Below, one piece after another: positions 9,179 through 18,576 of a DNA stretch of 64,000 nt. Source of the DNA: Terriglobia bacterium (GTDB lineage Bacteria > Acidobacteriota > Terriglobia > Terriglobales > Acidobacteriaceae); NCBI GenBank assembly GCA_020073565.1, contig JAIQEY010000003.1, positions 140,251 through 204,250 of the forward strand, written 5' to 3'. The notes beneath the pieces are model-generated. The model did no database searches. It saw only the letters and a list, made by a program, of their open reading frames with translations, and was not told the origin of the DNA. The translations under genes were made by a program, and so were the position numbers. Position 1 is the first letter of the stretch. Each line of letters begins with the position of its first letter.

Positions 9179-10519
9179 TCAGACCGTGCGCTGCGCCGCC
9201 TTTGCCGGCGACACCACTCCGCTGCACTTCCCCAGCCCGATCCGCCGGAAACCATCGCGCTCGCAGAATCCGCGTAGCACCACTTCGTCGCCATCTTCCA
9301 GAAATTTCCGCTGCTCACCGGTCGGCAGCGAAATTGGATACTTACCGCGCGACGTCAGCTCCAGCAAGCACCCGCGCGCATCCTTGGCCGCACCGGACAC
9401 AGTTCCACTCGCCAGCAAATCACCCGGCCGCAGATTGCAGCCATTGCTCGCGTGATGCGTCAGCATCTGCGCCATCGTCCAGTACAGATCGCGAAAATTG
9501 CTTCGGCTCAAACACGCAGGCGCCATCCCGGCTTCCCTCATCCGCGCAGACGACAGGAAAACTTCCAGTCGCACATCAAGGCCCCCGTACTCCTGATCGC
9601 TCGGGTCAAGAAGATACGGCAACGGGGCCGGATCGTTCTCCGCGCGGGCAAAGGCTCGCGTCCGAAACGGAGCCAGCGCCTCCATCGTGACTACCCACGG
9701 CGACAACGATGTCGCAAAACTCTTGGCCAGAAACGGCCCCAGCGGCTGATATTCCCAGGCCTGCATATCGCGCGCCGACCAGTCATTCACCAGGCAAACA
9801 CCAAAGGCGTGCTCTTCAGCCGCGCTGATGGCGATCGCTTCGCCCAAGGGGTTACCTACACTCACAAAGAGGCCCACTTCCAATTCGTAGTCCAGCGCTT
9901 TGCTCGGTCCAAAACGCGGTTCTGCATCACCGTCGCGCGTCTGGCCGCACGGCCGTCGCACCGCAGTCTCACTCGCAACCAAAGACGATGCTCGCCCGTG
10001 ATAGCCGATTGGAATGTATTTGTAATTCGGCAGCAGAGGATGGTCCGGCCGAAACAGTTTCCCAACATTGGTGGCATGGAAAATGGACGCGTAGAAATCC
10101 GTGTAGTCGCCAACCACCGCTGGCAGCAGCATCTGAGCTTCGGCTTGGCGCACGAGGTGGCGCGAAGCAGCCTGGCGATCCGTAGTCGGAGCATCCTTGC
10201 GCAGCAGGGCATGCAGGCGTCGCCGCAGAGCGCGCCGCGGTGCCGGCCCCAGCGCCATCAACGCATTCAGCGAGTCAGATCGACACGCATTGCCCGCGTG
10301 CTCTACGTCATCTTCGGCAAGCAGTCCCTCGTTTATCAGGGCGCCGAGGTCACCGATGGAATCTCCGATCGCAACTCCTACTCGCGCTGATCCCGAACCA
10401 GCCGTGCGAAAGACTCCGAACGGCAGATTCTGAATCGGAAAGTCTGTCTCCCCAACATTGGCCGATTCCACCCAACTCTGCGCGGCGGGGTCATGTGTCT
10501 CGTCGAGGATTGGTTTCAT
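9179..10519 (-). CDS. fahA: Fumarylacetoacetase
   Basis: 446 residues, last enzyme of tyrosine/homogentisate degradation, splitting fumarylacetoacetate into fumarate and acetoacetate in the cytoplasm. The N-terminal SH3-like part starts with the typical FPIQNLPFGVF. The catalytic domain has DYELEVGLFVS (metal-binding acids) and NDWSARDMQAWEYQPLGPF, both hallmarks of FAH. LASGTVSG and the late EVVLRGFCERDG are also family features. Length is close to the usual 420-440. Its ATG overlaps the stop of the upstream unknown gene by 4 nt (ATGA), which indicates translational coupling in the hppD-hmgA-unknown-fahA operon. Confidence 0.95.
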   Translation of the reverse strand: MKPILDETHDPAAQSWVESANVGETDFPIQNLPFGVFRTAGSGSARVGVAIGDSIGDLGALINEGLLAEDDVEHAGNACRSDSLNALMALGPAPRRALRRRLHALLRKDAPTTDRQAASRHLVRQAEAQMLLPAVVGDYTDFYASIFHATNVGKLFRPDHPLLPNYKYIPIGYHGRASSLVASETAVRRPCGQTRDGDAEPRFGPSKALDYELEVGLFVSVGNPLGEAIAISAAEEHAFGVCLVNDWSARDMQAWEYQPLGPFLAKSFATSLSPWVVTMEALAPFRTRAFARAENDPAPLPYLLDPSDQEYGGLDVRLEVFLSSARMREAGMAPACLSRSNFRDLYWTMAQMLTHHASNGCNLRPGDLLASGTVSGAAKDARGCLLELTSRGKYPISLPTGEQRKFLEDGDEVVLRGFCERDGFRRIGLGKCSGVVSPAKAAQRTV

Positions 10520-11460
10520 AGCAGCCTGAGGGACCGCAGATCGTCAATAGGTTCCGTGAACGAGCACGATCCGAAGGAAATTGAGAAATCGCGGCGCGAC
10601 GCCGCTATCTCCGGCCAACCGAGCCGATGCTGGCGCCACACAATTCCCTTCGAGTCGAATCGAATTGCCGCCGCCGAGCGCTCCTCAAGCAACTTCATCG
10701 CAGGGCCAGTCTCCATCCCCGCTTTCACAAACGCAGCCGCCAGAAACATATTCAGAAAACCGTGCATCAGTCCTGACGGACTATCCGGCTGGTGCGTCAA
10801 CCGATGCATCGAGCGAATTGGATGATGGAGCCCCGCTGTCGCCTTGAATGGCACCTTCGCGTCTGCGCACAGCCGCACAAATTCGATCAGGCGCGCGGAA
10901 TCGGGAATCTTGTCGGCAGTCTCGCCGCCCATGCGAATCTTGGCGCGGCGCCCGCACTCCATTATCGCGGCAATGCACTCGCGCTCCCGCCCAGCCAGAG
11001 GAATCTCGAAATACGCGACGAACTCGGGGGGAATGTTTCCTGCGATCCGCTTAACATCCGCCGGACTCTCGGTCTTCACCTCAACCGATTCAACGACAGC
11101 GCTCCGGCCGTTTCCAGAACTCGCCGTCCGCGCATTGAACGCAACAACTTGAGCGACGTCGGTCGCCGGATCTGTCCCCAAAAGCGCCGAGAGCTCCCAA
11201 GGCTTCGAATCCGCCACCGGCAATCGCCCGAGCGCTTCGTCGAACTCGCTCAAGCGCGCCGCTGGCACAATAAACCGCCCGAGCATCCAGGAATACTCTG
11301 AGTGCAAATACGAATCGTAGTTCGTCACCGCCGGAAGCATGTCCAGACCGGCCGGAGGAAACAGGCCCGCATAGTCAATCAACCAGTTCAGCAAGACTTT
11401 GACGGTCTTGCCGACTCCCGCCTCGGACTTCCGCAGCGCCCCAGTTATCGGTGGATTCAT
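10516..11460 (-). CDS. Unknown protein embedded in the tyrosine-degradation operon
   Basis: 314 residues, not recognised. It has no signal peptide or membrane segment. Visible features are an N-terminal IDYAGLFPPAGLDM, a central FEIPLAGRERECIAAIMECG, and KATAGLHHPIR near residue 220, which looks like a phosphate- or acid-binding loop of a barrel-type fold (inference). The last third contains GFLNMFLAAAFVKAGM. The gene lies 3 bp after hmgA and overlaps fahA by 4 bp, so it is made with the homogentisate enzymes. The position where maleylacetoacetate isomerase would be expected is occupied by this protein, and no glutathione-dependent isomerase is seen in the window. An isomerase or accessory role is therefore a testable guess only. 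Confidence 0.75.
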   Translation of the reverse strand: MNPPITGALRKSEAGVGKTVKVLLNWLIDYAGLFPPAGLDMLPAVTNYDSYLHSEYSWMLGRFIVPAARLSEFDEALGRLPVADSKPWELSALLGTDPATDVAQVVAFNARTASSGNGRSAVVESVEVKTESPADVKRIAGNIPPEFVAYFEIPLAGRERECIAAIMECGRRAKIRMGGETADKIPDSARLIEFVRLCADAKVPFKATAGLHHPIRSMHRLTHQPDSPSGLMHGFLNMFLAAAFVKAGMETGPAMKLLEERSAAAIRFDSKGIVWRQHRLGWPEIAASRRDFSISFGSCSFTEPIDDLRSLRLL

Positions 11461-11463
11461 CGG

Positions 11464-12771
11464 CTAGCTGCCCGCGCCATCAAACTTCTTCTTCAGCCCC
11501 TGCCAGCATTCGAAATATTGATGATCAAGCTCCGAAGTCTCGATCGCAAACTTTGTGGGCTGGCAAACAAACCGGGTCTCAAACATGAACGCCAGGGTAT
11601 TTCCCTGGTAGACAGGGCGGAGGTCCGCGTTGCTGGCCTTCTCAAATGTCTCCGCGTCCGGTCCGTGACCGGCCATGCAATTGTGCAGGCTCGCGCCACC
11701 CGGCACAAATCCTTCCGCTTTCGCGTCGTACTCTCCGCGAATCAACCCCATGAACTCATTCATGAAATTGCGATGAAACCACGGCGGACGAAAAGTATGC
11801 TCCGCGACCATCCACCGCGGCGGAAAGACTACGAAGTCCACATTTGCGGTCCCCGGAATTTCCGAAGGCGCAGTCAGCACTGTGTAAATCGACGGATCCG
11901 GATGATCGAAGCTCACCGTGTTAATGCAATTGAAATTGGCCAGATCATACTTATAGGGCGCGTAATTTCCATGCCACGCCACCACATTCAGCGGTGAATG
12001 ATCGATGGCCGCCGACCAGAGCCTTCCCTGAAATTTCGTCACCAGCCTGTAATCGCCCTCACGATCTTCAAAGACCGCCACCGGAGACTTGAAGTCGCGC
12101 GGATTCGCCAAACCGTTGGCGCCAATCGGCCCCAGATCCGGTAACCGCAACTGTGCACCGTAGTTTTCGCAGATGTAACCGCGCGCCTCCGAATCGAGAA
12201 GCTCGACGCGGAATCGAATTCCGCGCTGGATCCCCGCGATCTCTCCCGGCGCTACTTCGAGCACGCCCATCTCCGTGCGCAACAAGAGTCGTCCCAACTG
12301 CGGGACGATCAGCATTTCGCCGTCCGCGTTATAGAAAAAACGGTCCGTCATCGATGCGTTTGCAACATAGATGTGAATGCCGACACCCACATGGATATGC
12401 GTATTGCCGTTGCCAGCCATCGTGATCAGGCCATCGACAAAGTCAGTCCGCTCGGTGGGAATCGGAATCGGGGTCCAGCGCAATTGATTGGGTGGAGTCG
12501 GCACCTCTTCGAACGGCGCACTCCGCAACCGTCCCTGAGCAAGCGGCTGAAACGGTTTGTGGGCTACTGATGGCCGCGTCCGGTAAAGCCACGTCCGGCG
12601 GTTCAGCGCGCGCGGCGCTGTGAAGGCAGTGCCGCTCAACTGCTCGGCGTAGAGGCCGTGCGCGACTTTTTGCGGAGAATTCTGCCCTTGTGGCAGTACG
12701 CCTTCCACCGCCTCACTCGCGAACTCATTGCCGAATCCGGACTGATACTTCAGCTTGGTCGTTACCGTCAT
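11464..12771 (-). CDS. hmgA: Homogentisate 1,2-dioxygenase
   Basis: 435 residues, matching the family length. The enzyme opens the homogentisate ring to maleylacetoacetate using non-haem Fe(II). The N-terminus [13 protein letters not shown] is diagnostic. The C-terminal cupin holds [19 protein letters not shown], with an iron-ligand Glu, and [14 protein letters not shown], with an iron-ligand His; [18 protein letters not shown] is also conserved. It is the second gene of the operon, 177 bp downstream of hppD; that gap contains a hairpin repeat (12810-12878). The intact ligands suggest an active enzyme. Confidence 0.96.
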   Translation of the reverse strand: MTVTTKLKYQSGFGNEFASEAVEGVLPQGQNSPQKVAHGLYAEQLSGTAFTAPRALNRRTWLYRTRPSVAHKPFQPLAQGRLRSAPFEEVPTPPNQLRWTPIPIPTERTDFVDGLITMAGNGNTHIHVGVGIHIYVANASMTDRFFYNADGEMLIVPQLGRLLLRTEMGVLEVAPGEIAGIQRGIRFRVELLDSEARGYICENYGAQLRLPDLGPIGANGLANPRDFKSPVAVFEDREGDYRLVTKFQGRLWSAAIDHSPLNVVAWHGNYAPYKYDLANFNCINTVSFDHPDPSIYTVLTAPSEIPGTANVDFVVFPPRWMVAEHTFRPPWFHRNFMNEFMGLIRGEYDAKAEGFVPGGASLHNCMAGHGPDAETFEKASNADLRPVYQGNTLAFMFETRFVCQPTKFAIETSELDHQYFECWQGLKKKFDGAGS

Positions 12772-12809
12772 GTTCTCCTGGAAACATCAGGGTGAGGCCG
12801 GAAATTTTA

Positions 12810-12878
12810 CCCTCAGGGGCTGAAGCCCGCGTCACTTGCGGCTCTGAGCGGCACGGCTGAAGCCGTGCCCTTCCCAAA
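12810..12878. repeat. Bipartite hairpin repeat (GCTGAAGCC family)
   Basis: A 19-nt module (12810-12828) and a 30-nt module (12849-12878) are separated by 20 nt. Each contains the core GCTGAAGCC, and the second forms the hairpin GGCACGGCTGAAGCCGTGCC. Both modules recur, inverted and with 19-nt spacing, at 20674-20741 inside hemW; the 30-nt part is identical there. It sits in the hppD-hmgA gap. Confidence 0.85.
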
Positions 12879-12948
12879 ACCTGTGCGAAGAGTTTTCCGC
12901 AGGCTCTGAAGACGTGCCCTCCCCCAAAATCCACTTATGAAACTGACC

Positions 12949-14034
12949 CTATAAATTCCCCCGCCGCGCCTGCTCCAGTTCGATCGATTCGAACAGCGCC
13001 TTGAAATTCCCTTTCCCAAATCCGCGGCTGCCCTTACGCTGGATAATCTCGAAGAAGACCGTCGGACGATCCTCTACCGGCTTCGAAAAAATCTGTAGTA
13101 GATAACCCTCCTCGTCGCGGTCCACAAGTATACCCAGCGATCGCAAGTCGCTCAGAGGTTCCTCCAGCGGCCCCACCCGCTTCGGCAAGGCCTCATAGTA
13201 CGTCTCCGGCACGCGCAGAAAATCGAGGCCATTGCGCTGCAGCTTGCTGACCGTGTACAGCACGTCTTTACACTGCAGAGCGATGTGCTGCGCTCCGGGG
13301 CCGCCGTAGGCTTCGATGTATTCCTGGATCTGGCTCTTGTTCCGCGCCATTGCCGGCTCGTTGATCGGAAACTTCACCGAATGCGAATCGTCGGACATGA
13401 CGATGCTCATCAGCGCGCTGTATTCGGTCGAAATGTCCTTGTCGTCAAAAGTGATGTAGCGATGGAATCCGAACACACGCGTGTAGTAGTCCGCCCAGTG
13501 CTGCATCTTGCCGAGCTCGACATTTCCCACAATGTGATCGATGCGAAGGATACCGCAATCGTCCGCCGCAATGGGGGACGCAACGAACCCCGGCAGAAAC
13601 GGCCCTTGGTAGTCCTTGTAAGAAATGAGCGAGTGCAGTGTGTCGCCGTACGTGTGCACGGCCGCCCGCCGCACCGTGCCGTGTTCGTCCTTGGCGTCGT
13701 GCGGCTCGATCGCCGGCTGCGCTCCCCGCTGCACCGCCTCGGCAAATGCCGCGTCCGCATCCGCCACTTCGAACGCGATATCCCGGACGCCATCGCCGTG
13801 CTTCTTGATGTGATCAGCCGCGGGATCGTCCGCCGTCATCGGCGTGGTCAGAATGAAATTCGCCTTGCCTTGACTCAGGACATACGACGTCTGTTGCCGC
13901 TGCCCCGTCTCCAACCCGCTGTACGCCACCTGCGAAAACCCAAAGCCTTTGCGGTAATAAAAGGCAGCCTGCTTGGCATTGCCAACCCAAAATTCAACGT
14001 GGTGAATGCGTTTCAGCTTGAGTGGATTTTCCAT
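12949..14034 (-). CDS. hppD: 4-hydroxyphenylpyruvate dioxygenase
   Basis: 361 residues. It converts 4-hydroxyphenylpyruvate to homogentisate, the step feeding HmgA. Two vicinal-oxygen-chelate halves are visible: the N-terminal one ([17 protein letters not shown]) and the catalytic C-terminal one. The latter has the expected Fe(II) ligands in [17 protein letters not shown] and [11 protein letters not shown], and the C-terminus [15 protein letters not shown] is strongly conserved. It is first in the minus-strand operon, 74 bp after the TPR-protein gene, and probably has its own promoter. No PhhR/HmgR-like regulator is adjacent. Confidence 0.96.
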   Translation of the reverse strand: MENPLKLKRIHHVEFWVGNAKQAAFYYRKGFGFSQVAYSGLETGQRQQTSYVLSQGKANFILTTPMTADDPAADHIKKHGDGVRDIAFEVADADAAFAEAVQRGAQPAIEPHDAKDEHGTVRRAAVHTYGDTLHSLISYKDYQGPFLPGFVASPIAADDCGILRIDHIVGNVELGKMQHWADYYTRVFGFHRYITFDDKDISTEYSALMSIVMSDDSHSVKFPINEPAMARNKSQIQEYIEAYGGPGAQHIALQCKDVLYTVSKLQRNGLDFLRVPETYYEALPKRVGPLEEPLSDLRSLGILVDRDEEGYLLQIFSKPVEDRPTVFFEIIQRKGSRGFGKGNFKALFESIELEQARRGNL

Positions 14035-14108
14035 TCCTTGCCATCCCCTGGGCTCATGATAACGAACATGCCGGGCTCTCAGAGTGTTCGGACGAGAAAT
14101 GCGTTACC

Positions 14109-16091
14109 TTACTGCACCTCCACCGAAACCAATTCCCCCCCGTCCTTCCCCACCGGACGGTAATTCACCGCCACAAACCGATTCTTCCACTCGCACGAAA
14201 ACTGATCTTCTCCAATCACCAGCAACGACTTGTAGTCCGAAGCGTGCATCTTGTAAGTCTTCATCCCGCTCAACACGGTAACCGTTGCCTCGGGGGGCTT
14301 CGAGCAATCGCTGCTCACGATCTTCCCTTTCATAAATTGCACGGGCCCAGTTGTCCCCGGCTTGACGGGCGCGGGCTTCGGAGCGGCCTCGGCCTCTTCG
14401 TCGTCCGCCGCCTCAGCCGTCGCCCTTTGTCCCGCCGCGGGTGTGCTCGCCGCGCCTGCCGGAGCCTGCACTTCCCCCGACCGCTGCGGGCGAATTCCAT
14501 ACTTCTGCAGCGTTGCCAGATCATCCAGTTGCTGTCTGGCCGCGGCCGCCGCCCGCGGATCCGAACTGGTCTTCAAGCGGTTGAATATTTCGCGCGCCTG
14601 GTCCCACTTTTTACCCGACACATAAATCTGTCCAAGGTTGAACTGATACTCGACATTCCGCGGCGCCAGCGCGATCGCCTGCCGCTGCGCTTCGAGCGCC
14701 GAATTGATCCCGCCACCCTCGATACGCGCCATGCCCAGCATGTTGTACGCGTCGGCCAGATCCGGGTACCAGTCCGTCACCGCCCGCAGATCTTGCATCA
14801 TGTTCGCCAAGCCCTGCATTTCCCGACGCGCCGCCTGCGCTTGCCGATACTTGAGCACCGACCGGTAGTACCAAATCCACGGATCCCGCGGATTCAAGTC
14901 CGCCGCCTTCTCCAATTCATCCGCCGCCGTGTCAAACTGTTTCTGCTGTACTTGATCCCAGGCCAGTCCCCGATGCGCGGCCTCGTTATCTTTCGGATCC
15001 GCCACGAGTTGTTGCAGGTCATGAATCGCCTGGTCATGATGCTCGGGCACGCGTGCCATAATGTCACCGATCACCGCCCGCGCCTCCGTGTCAGGCAGCA
15101 AATTCACCGCGACTCCAACGTCATCCGCGTCGAACGGAACATTGAAATGCACGGGCTGCGGATTGCTTATTGGATCCGCCACCGGCTTCTTTGACTGGTC
15201 CAGCGCGACGCCCACCCCACTCAGCGATTTGAAATACGCTTTGACCGCCTCTTCGAACTGCGCCGGAGACAGATCGAACGCCTCGACCATCGCCTTCTCG
15301 ACGGGCACCTTCTGGTTCATCACCAGGTCGAAGTACGTGCCCGTCTCCGGCATCCTGTTCTTGTTCACTAGGTAGTGAATCACCATCCACGATTGCGCGT
15401 AATAGAGAGTATTGTGCGTCCCCTCGCGCGTGCCCGAACCATCGTGCTTCATCGTGAACAGGTCTACCATTGAGAGCCACACCGGCGAACTCAGGAGCTG
15501 CGTCAGTGATTGCGGCGCTTTCGGATCGCGCCGCATTTGGTCGAAAATGTCCTCGTGCCATTCCGGCGCCAGTTCGGGATCGCCGCCCATCTCTACCTGC
15601 TTGGCACTGATCTGGATCGATCCGAAGTATTCCGCCAGCCCTTCATCAAACCATCCCTGCGCCGGCGGATAGTTGTAATTCAGAAAGTAGTGCGCCAGCG
15701 GATGCGCCACCGTTCGCCACGGATCGGTTTCAAACAGGTTCAGTACGATGTAGATCCGATCCGACCCCGGCACATAGAATCCAGCTCCCATGTTCTGCTT
15801 GCCGGGCGCAATCACGCCGTACTGCTTGTCGCTCTTCAGGGCCACCACAATGACTGGCACCGGCATCTTCAGCTTGTCCTTCTGTAGCAAAAGCCCAAAC
15901 ACGGCTCGCATCTGCTCCATCCGCAGGGCAACCTCGCGGCCCTTCTTGTCTCCCGCATCCGTGATCACGGAGAAATGAGCGGAATGCACCTCAACCCACT
16001 TCGGTTCATCGGAGGCAATGGCCAAGTGGGAATAACAGGCAGGAATCAGCAAACCTAAAACAACGGTGCTGATAGAGAACCAGCGCATCAC
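14109..16091 (-). CDS. Exported TPR protein with a degenerate gluzincin (DUF1570-like) domain
   Basis: 660 residues with a signal peptide (about 1-26). The N-terminal half resembles DUF1570-like metallopeptidase domains: WVEVHSAHFSVITDAGD at the start, and VAHPLAHYFLN followed by GWFDEGLAEYFG. The zinc ligands of a gluzincin would be His130, His134 and Glu150, all present, but the catalytic Glu of HExxH is Pro131. Residues about 350-530 hold TPR-like helices (LADAYNMLGMARIEGG, NVEYQFNLGQIYVSGKKWDQA). The C-terminal 120 residues follow a Pro/Ala-rich linker and form a small beta domain (VTVLSGMKTYKMHASDY). It probably acts in the periplasm; protease activity is doubtful. Confidence 0.85.
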   Translation of the reverse strand: MMRWFSISTVVLGLLIPACYSHLAIASDEPKWVEVHSAHFSVITDAGDKKGREVALRMEQMRAVFGLLLQKDKLKMPVPVIVVALKSDKQYGVIAPGKQNMGAGFYVPGSDRIYIVLNLFETDPWRTVAHPLAHYFLNYNYPPAQGWFDEGLAEYFGSIQISAKQVEMGGDPELAPEWHEDIFDQMRRDPKAPQSLTQLLSSPVWLSMVDLFTMKHDGSGTREGTHNTLYYAQSWMVIHYLVNKNRMPETGTYFDLVMNQKVPVEKAMVEAFDLSPAQFEEAVKAYFKSLSGVGVALDQSKKPVADPISNPQPVHFNVPFDADDVGVAVNLLPDTEARAVIGDIMARVPEHHDQAIHDLQQLVADPKDNEAAHRGLAWDQVQQKQFDTAADELEKAADLNPRDPWIWYYRSVLKYRQAQAARREMQGLANMMQDLRAVTDWYPDLADAYNMLGMARIEGGGINSALEAQRQAIALAPRNVEYQFNLGQIYVSGKKWDQAREIFNRLKTSSDPRAAAAARQQLDDLATLQKYGIRPQRSGEVQAPAGAASTPAAGQRATAEAADDEEAEAAPKPAPVKPGTTGPVQFMKGKIVSSDCSKPPEATVTVLSGMKTYKMHASDYKSLLVIGEDQFSCEWKNRFVAVNYRPVGKDGGELVSVEVQ

Positions 16092-16206
16092 GATGGAGTC
16101 CTTCCCCCAAAAATGCTAGCACGCCTCTCGCGATGGAGCGACGGGCGTCCTCGAGCGTCGCCTTTCACCTTGGCCCCACGCCGCCCCGCACGCTACACTC
16201 TCGCCC

Positions 16207-17343
16207 GTGACCTCGGCCCCTCCATCCCGTCTTGCCTGGATCGACTGGATGCGAGGCCTCGCCTGCCTGCTGATGTTTCAAACGCACTGCTACGATTCCT
16301 GGCTCGGCGGCGACGGGCGGAAATCCTCATTCCTCACATGGTCCCAACTCGGAGGCACGCTGCCCGCGCCGCTGTTCCTGTTTCTGGCCGGCATCTCGTT
16401 CGCGTTCGTCACCGACAAACTCGTTCGTAAGAACGTCAGCGCCGCTGAAGTCGCACGCAGCATGGCCCGCCGCGGCGCGGAGATCTTCGCCTTCGGCCTG
16501 CTCTTCCGGTTGCAGGAATATCTGATCGCCTGGGGATGGGCCCCCAAGTCCGACCTGTTCCGCGTCGACATCCTGAACACCATCGGCCTCTCGATGATCC
16601 TGATGGCGCTCGTCTGCGGCCTTGCACTGCGCGCGGCGGGCCAGCACGGTCAGCGTAGCGCGCTGGTCGCCGCGGCCGTTTCCTCGGGCGCCCTCATCGG
16701 TCTCCTCACGCCGCTCCTCTGGACCACCTGGCGCCCCACCTGGCTTCCATGGCCGCTCGAGTCCTACATCAACGGATGCCACAATCTCAGCACGCCCCAG
16801 CCGTGGCTGTTCCCTATCTTTCCCTGGACCGCCTTCGCCTTCGCCGGTCTGGCCGCCGGTTTTCTTCTTTTCAGCGATTGGGCGCGCGCCCACACCGCGC
16901 AGACTCTGGCTCTCAGTGGAGCCGCAGGCACCGCGTTTTTGCTCGTCGCACGTGTGCTCGATCATTCGTCAATACGGCTTTACTCGGTCTACGACTACTG
17001 GCATACGAGTCCAAACTTCGTGCTGACCCGCGTCGGTATTTTGTTGGTGATCGTCTTCCTGAGTTACGCCTGTTGCCGCTGGAGACTCGGCGCCTGGGGC
17101 TTCAGTCCACTCATTCAACTCGGTCAGACCTCTCTGCTTGTCTACTGGGTGCACATTGAATTCGTCTACGGACGCTTCTCGATCCTCCCCAAACGCGCGG
17201 TAGGAATCCGCACTGCCTCGCTCGGGCTGCTGACGATTTTTCTGATGATGCTGGCCCTGTCCCTGCTGCGAACCCGCATCGACTGGAAAGCCGTCGCCCA
17301 CTCGCTGCGAGCGCGAATTTTCCAGCCGAAACCAGCCGCGTAG
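16207..17343 (+). CDS. Membrane acyltransferase-like protein (DUF1624/HGSNAT type)
   Basis: 378 residues, GTG start. About ten hydrophobic segments. The N-terminus RLAWIDWMRGLACLLMFQTH is typical of DUF1624 and related heparan-alpha-glucosaminide N-acetyltransferase-like proteins, with the following PLFLFLAGISFAF and RRGAEIFAFGLLFRLQEYL also characteristic. Such proteins move acyl groups across or onto glycans in the inner membrane. The target here is unknown. It stands alone between divergent and convergent genes; a fragment of a GACGGGC-type hairpin repeat lies at about 16132-16160 just upstream. Confidence 0.82.
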   Translation: MTSAPPSRLAWIDWMRGLACLLMFQTHCYDSWLGGDGRKSSFLTWSQLGGTLPAPLFLFLAGISFAFVTDKLVRKNVSAAEVARSMARRGAEIFAFGLLFRLQEYLIAWGWAPKSDLFRVDILNTIGLSMILMALVCGLALRAAGQHGQRSALVAAAVSSGALIGLLTPLLWTTWRPTWLPWPLESYINGCHNLSTPQPWLFPIFPWTAFAFAGLAAGFLLFSDWARAHTAQTLALSGAAGTAFLLVARVLDHSSIRLYSVYDYWHTSPNFVLTRVGILLVIVFLSYACCRWRLGAWGFSPLIQLGQTSLLVYWVHIEFVYGRFSILPKRAVGIRTASLGLLTIFLMMLALSLLRTRIDWKAVAHSLRARIFQPKPAA

Positions 17344-17385
17344 TTCGTCGGCGCAAGACTACCCTCTTTCCCGGACGGGTCCCGA

Positions 17386-17991
17386 TCAGGAAGTCGGGGA
17401 CTCGGCACGGCGCGCGATCGCGCGGAGCCACGTCCTGCGAAGCAGCGAGCTTCCCGGGTAGATGACTCGCCAATAGGCGGCAAAGCGCCGCCGCGCCGAA
17501 GAATCGGTCGCATAGATACGCGTCTCAGTCGTCACGGTGCAGGCGTCAGGGCCGGCATCTTCGACCAGGAAATTCATCGCTGCCAACGCAAAACCAGGCT
17601 CATGAACCGCCTTGAAGCCTTCCGGCGTGGGCCGCTGGCTAGGCCGCCATCCGTGTGGAACCACCACGGCGGTGCCGACCACGATTTCGTGATTCGGTAC
17701 CTCCGCCAGTAGCAGAAACGACGTTCTCGCCGCTACGTCGAGGATGGGCTCATGCCCGGGAGCGTTCAGAATGCTCTCGGGCCCAGGCCGGCCCAGACGA
17801 CGAATCCAAGTCAGTGTGCGGAACAAGAAAATCTCGTCGGCGGTCACCGACTTGATCGCCGCATAGGCTTTCTCTTTGGGAGCCGCGATGCGGATCGAAT
17901 GGATTTCGTGGAATTGATACACCGGCACGAATTGGTTCAGCTGGGTATTTGGCGTGTCGGCGTGCGCACTTTGCGATGAGTGGGACTCCAC
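17386..17991 (-). CDS. Conserved hypothetical, SRPBCC-like
   Basis: 201 residues. From residue 28 the pattern YQFHEIHSIRIAAPKEKAYAAI followed by long beta strands (TSFLLLAEVPNHEIVVGTAVV), then a C-terminal helix (RRRFAAYWRVIYPGSSLLRR), fits a START/SRPBCC ligand-binding fold. This is an inference from the pattern, not a firm match. It is third in a minus-strand run behind the YheT-like hydrolase and the unknown at 18001, 9 bp after the latter, so the three are probably one operon. Confidence 0.65.
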   Translation of the reverse strand: MESHSSQSAHADTPNTQLNQFVPVYQFHEIHSIRIAAPKEKAYAAIKSVTADEIFLFRTLTWIRRLGRPGPESILNAPGHEPILDVAARTSFLLLAEVPNHEIVVGTAVVVPHGWRPSQRPTPEGFKAVHEPGFALAAMNFLVEDAGPDACTVTTETRIYATDSSARRRFAAYWRVIYPGSSLLRRTWLRAIARRAESPTS

Positions 17992-18000
17992 CGCCGACTC

Positions 18001-18576
18001 CTATCTCCCGTCCTGACCACACAACTGCACGATCGCATTCTCCGCCAGCTTGATCCCAATCGCCCAATTTTGCCGAGCCGACTCCGCATCGTTGCCGTAA
18101 CCATCCACGTAGACGGTGAAATAGAAACCCTCGCCCGTTTGGCTTCCCTCGCCAAAGAAGCAGCGACGCACGCACACTTCTATCGAACAAGACATCTCCG
18201 GCGCACGCCGCAGCAGCGCCACCAGCCGCTTGGCAAACCGTTCGTGCTCTGGGAAAGATTGCCGCTGATCGATCTGGGATAAGACCAAATCTACATAACT
18301 CGCAAACTTGTGCGACGCACCGAAAATTTCTTCCTCCGGCGTCAGTTCCATCGTCGCCCACATATCGCACTTCGCGCTTTCCACCACGCTGCGGGTCGAA
18401 TTGACACAGCGCAAGAACTCCGCCAGTTCCGGAAGGTCTCTCGTCTCCGCAATCTGCGCCAGCAATTCCGGATGCTTTTTCAGATCAAAGTAAGCCAGCT
18501 TGCCCGAAGCATCCGTCCAGGGAAAATTCAGCACCGGATCTTCACCGCCCAGTTCCACTGAGAAATCAGCATCCAT
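18001..18576 (-). CDS. Hypothetical protein coupled to the YheT-like hydrolase
   Basis: 191 residues from the ATG at 18576 (MDADFSVELGGED). This start shares one base with the stop of the upstream hydrolase (TGATG), a classic coupled arrangement; longer frames exist but would overlap more. No domain is recognised. It is acidic at the N-terminus (ELGGEDPVLNFPWTD) and has two short Cys-containing segments (MSCSIEVCVRRCFFG). There is no signal peptide. Function unknown. Confidence 0.65.
   Translation of the reverse strand: MDADFSVELGGEDPVLNFPWTDASGKLAYFDLKKHPELLAQIAETRDLPELAEFLRCVNSTRSVVESAKCDMWATMELTPEEEIFGASHKFASYVDLVLSQIDQRQSFPEHERFAKRLVALLRRAPEMSCSIEVCVRRCFFGEGSQTGEGFYFTVYVDGYGNDAESARQNWAIGIKLAENAIVQLCGQDGR

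Noticed and set aside
9025..9318. N-terminal extension of the MFS transporter
   Set aside because: It would be translated through the palindromic repeat and the end of fahA; a strong ribosome binding site supports the ATG at 9024.
12772..12948. Riboswitch or leader before hmgA
   Set aside because: The structure in this gap is explained by the bipartite hairpin repeat shared with hemW.
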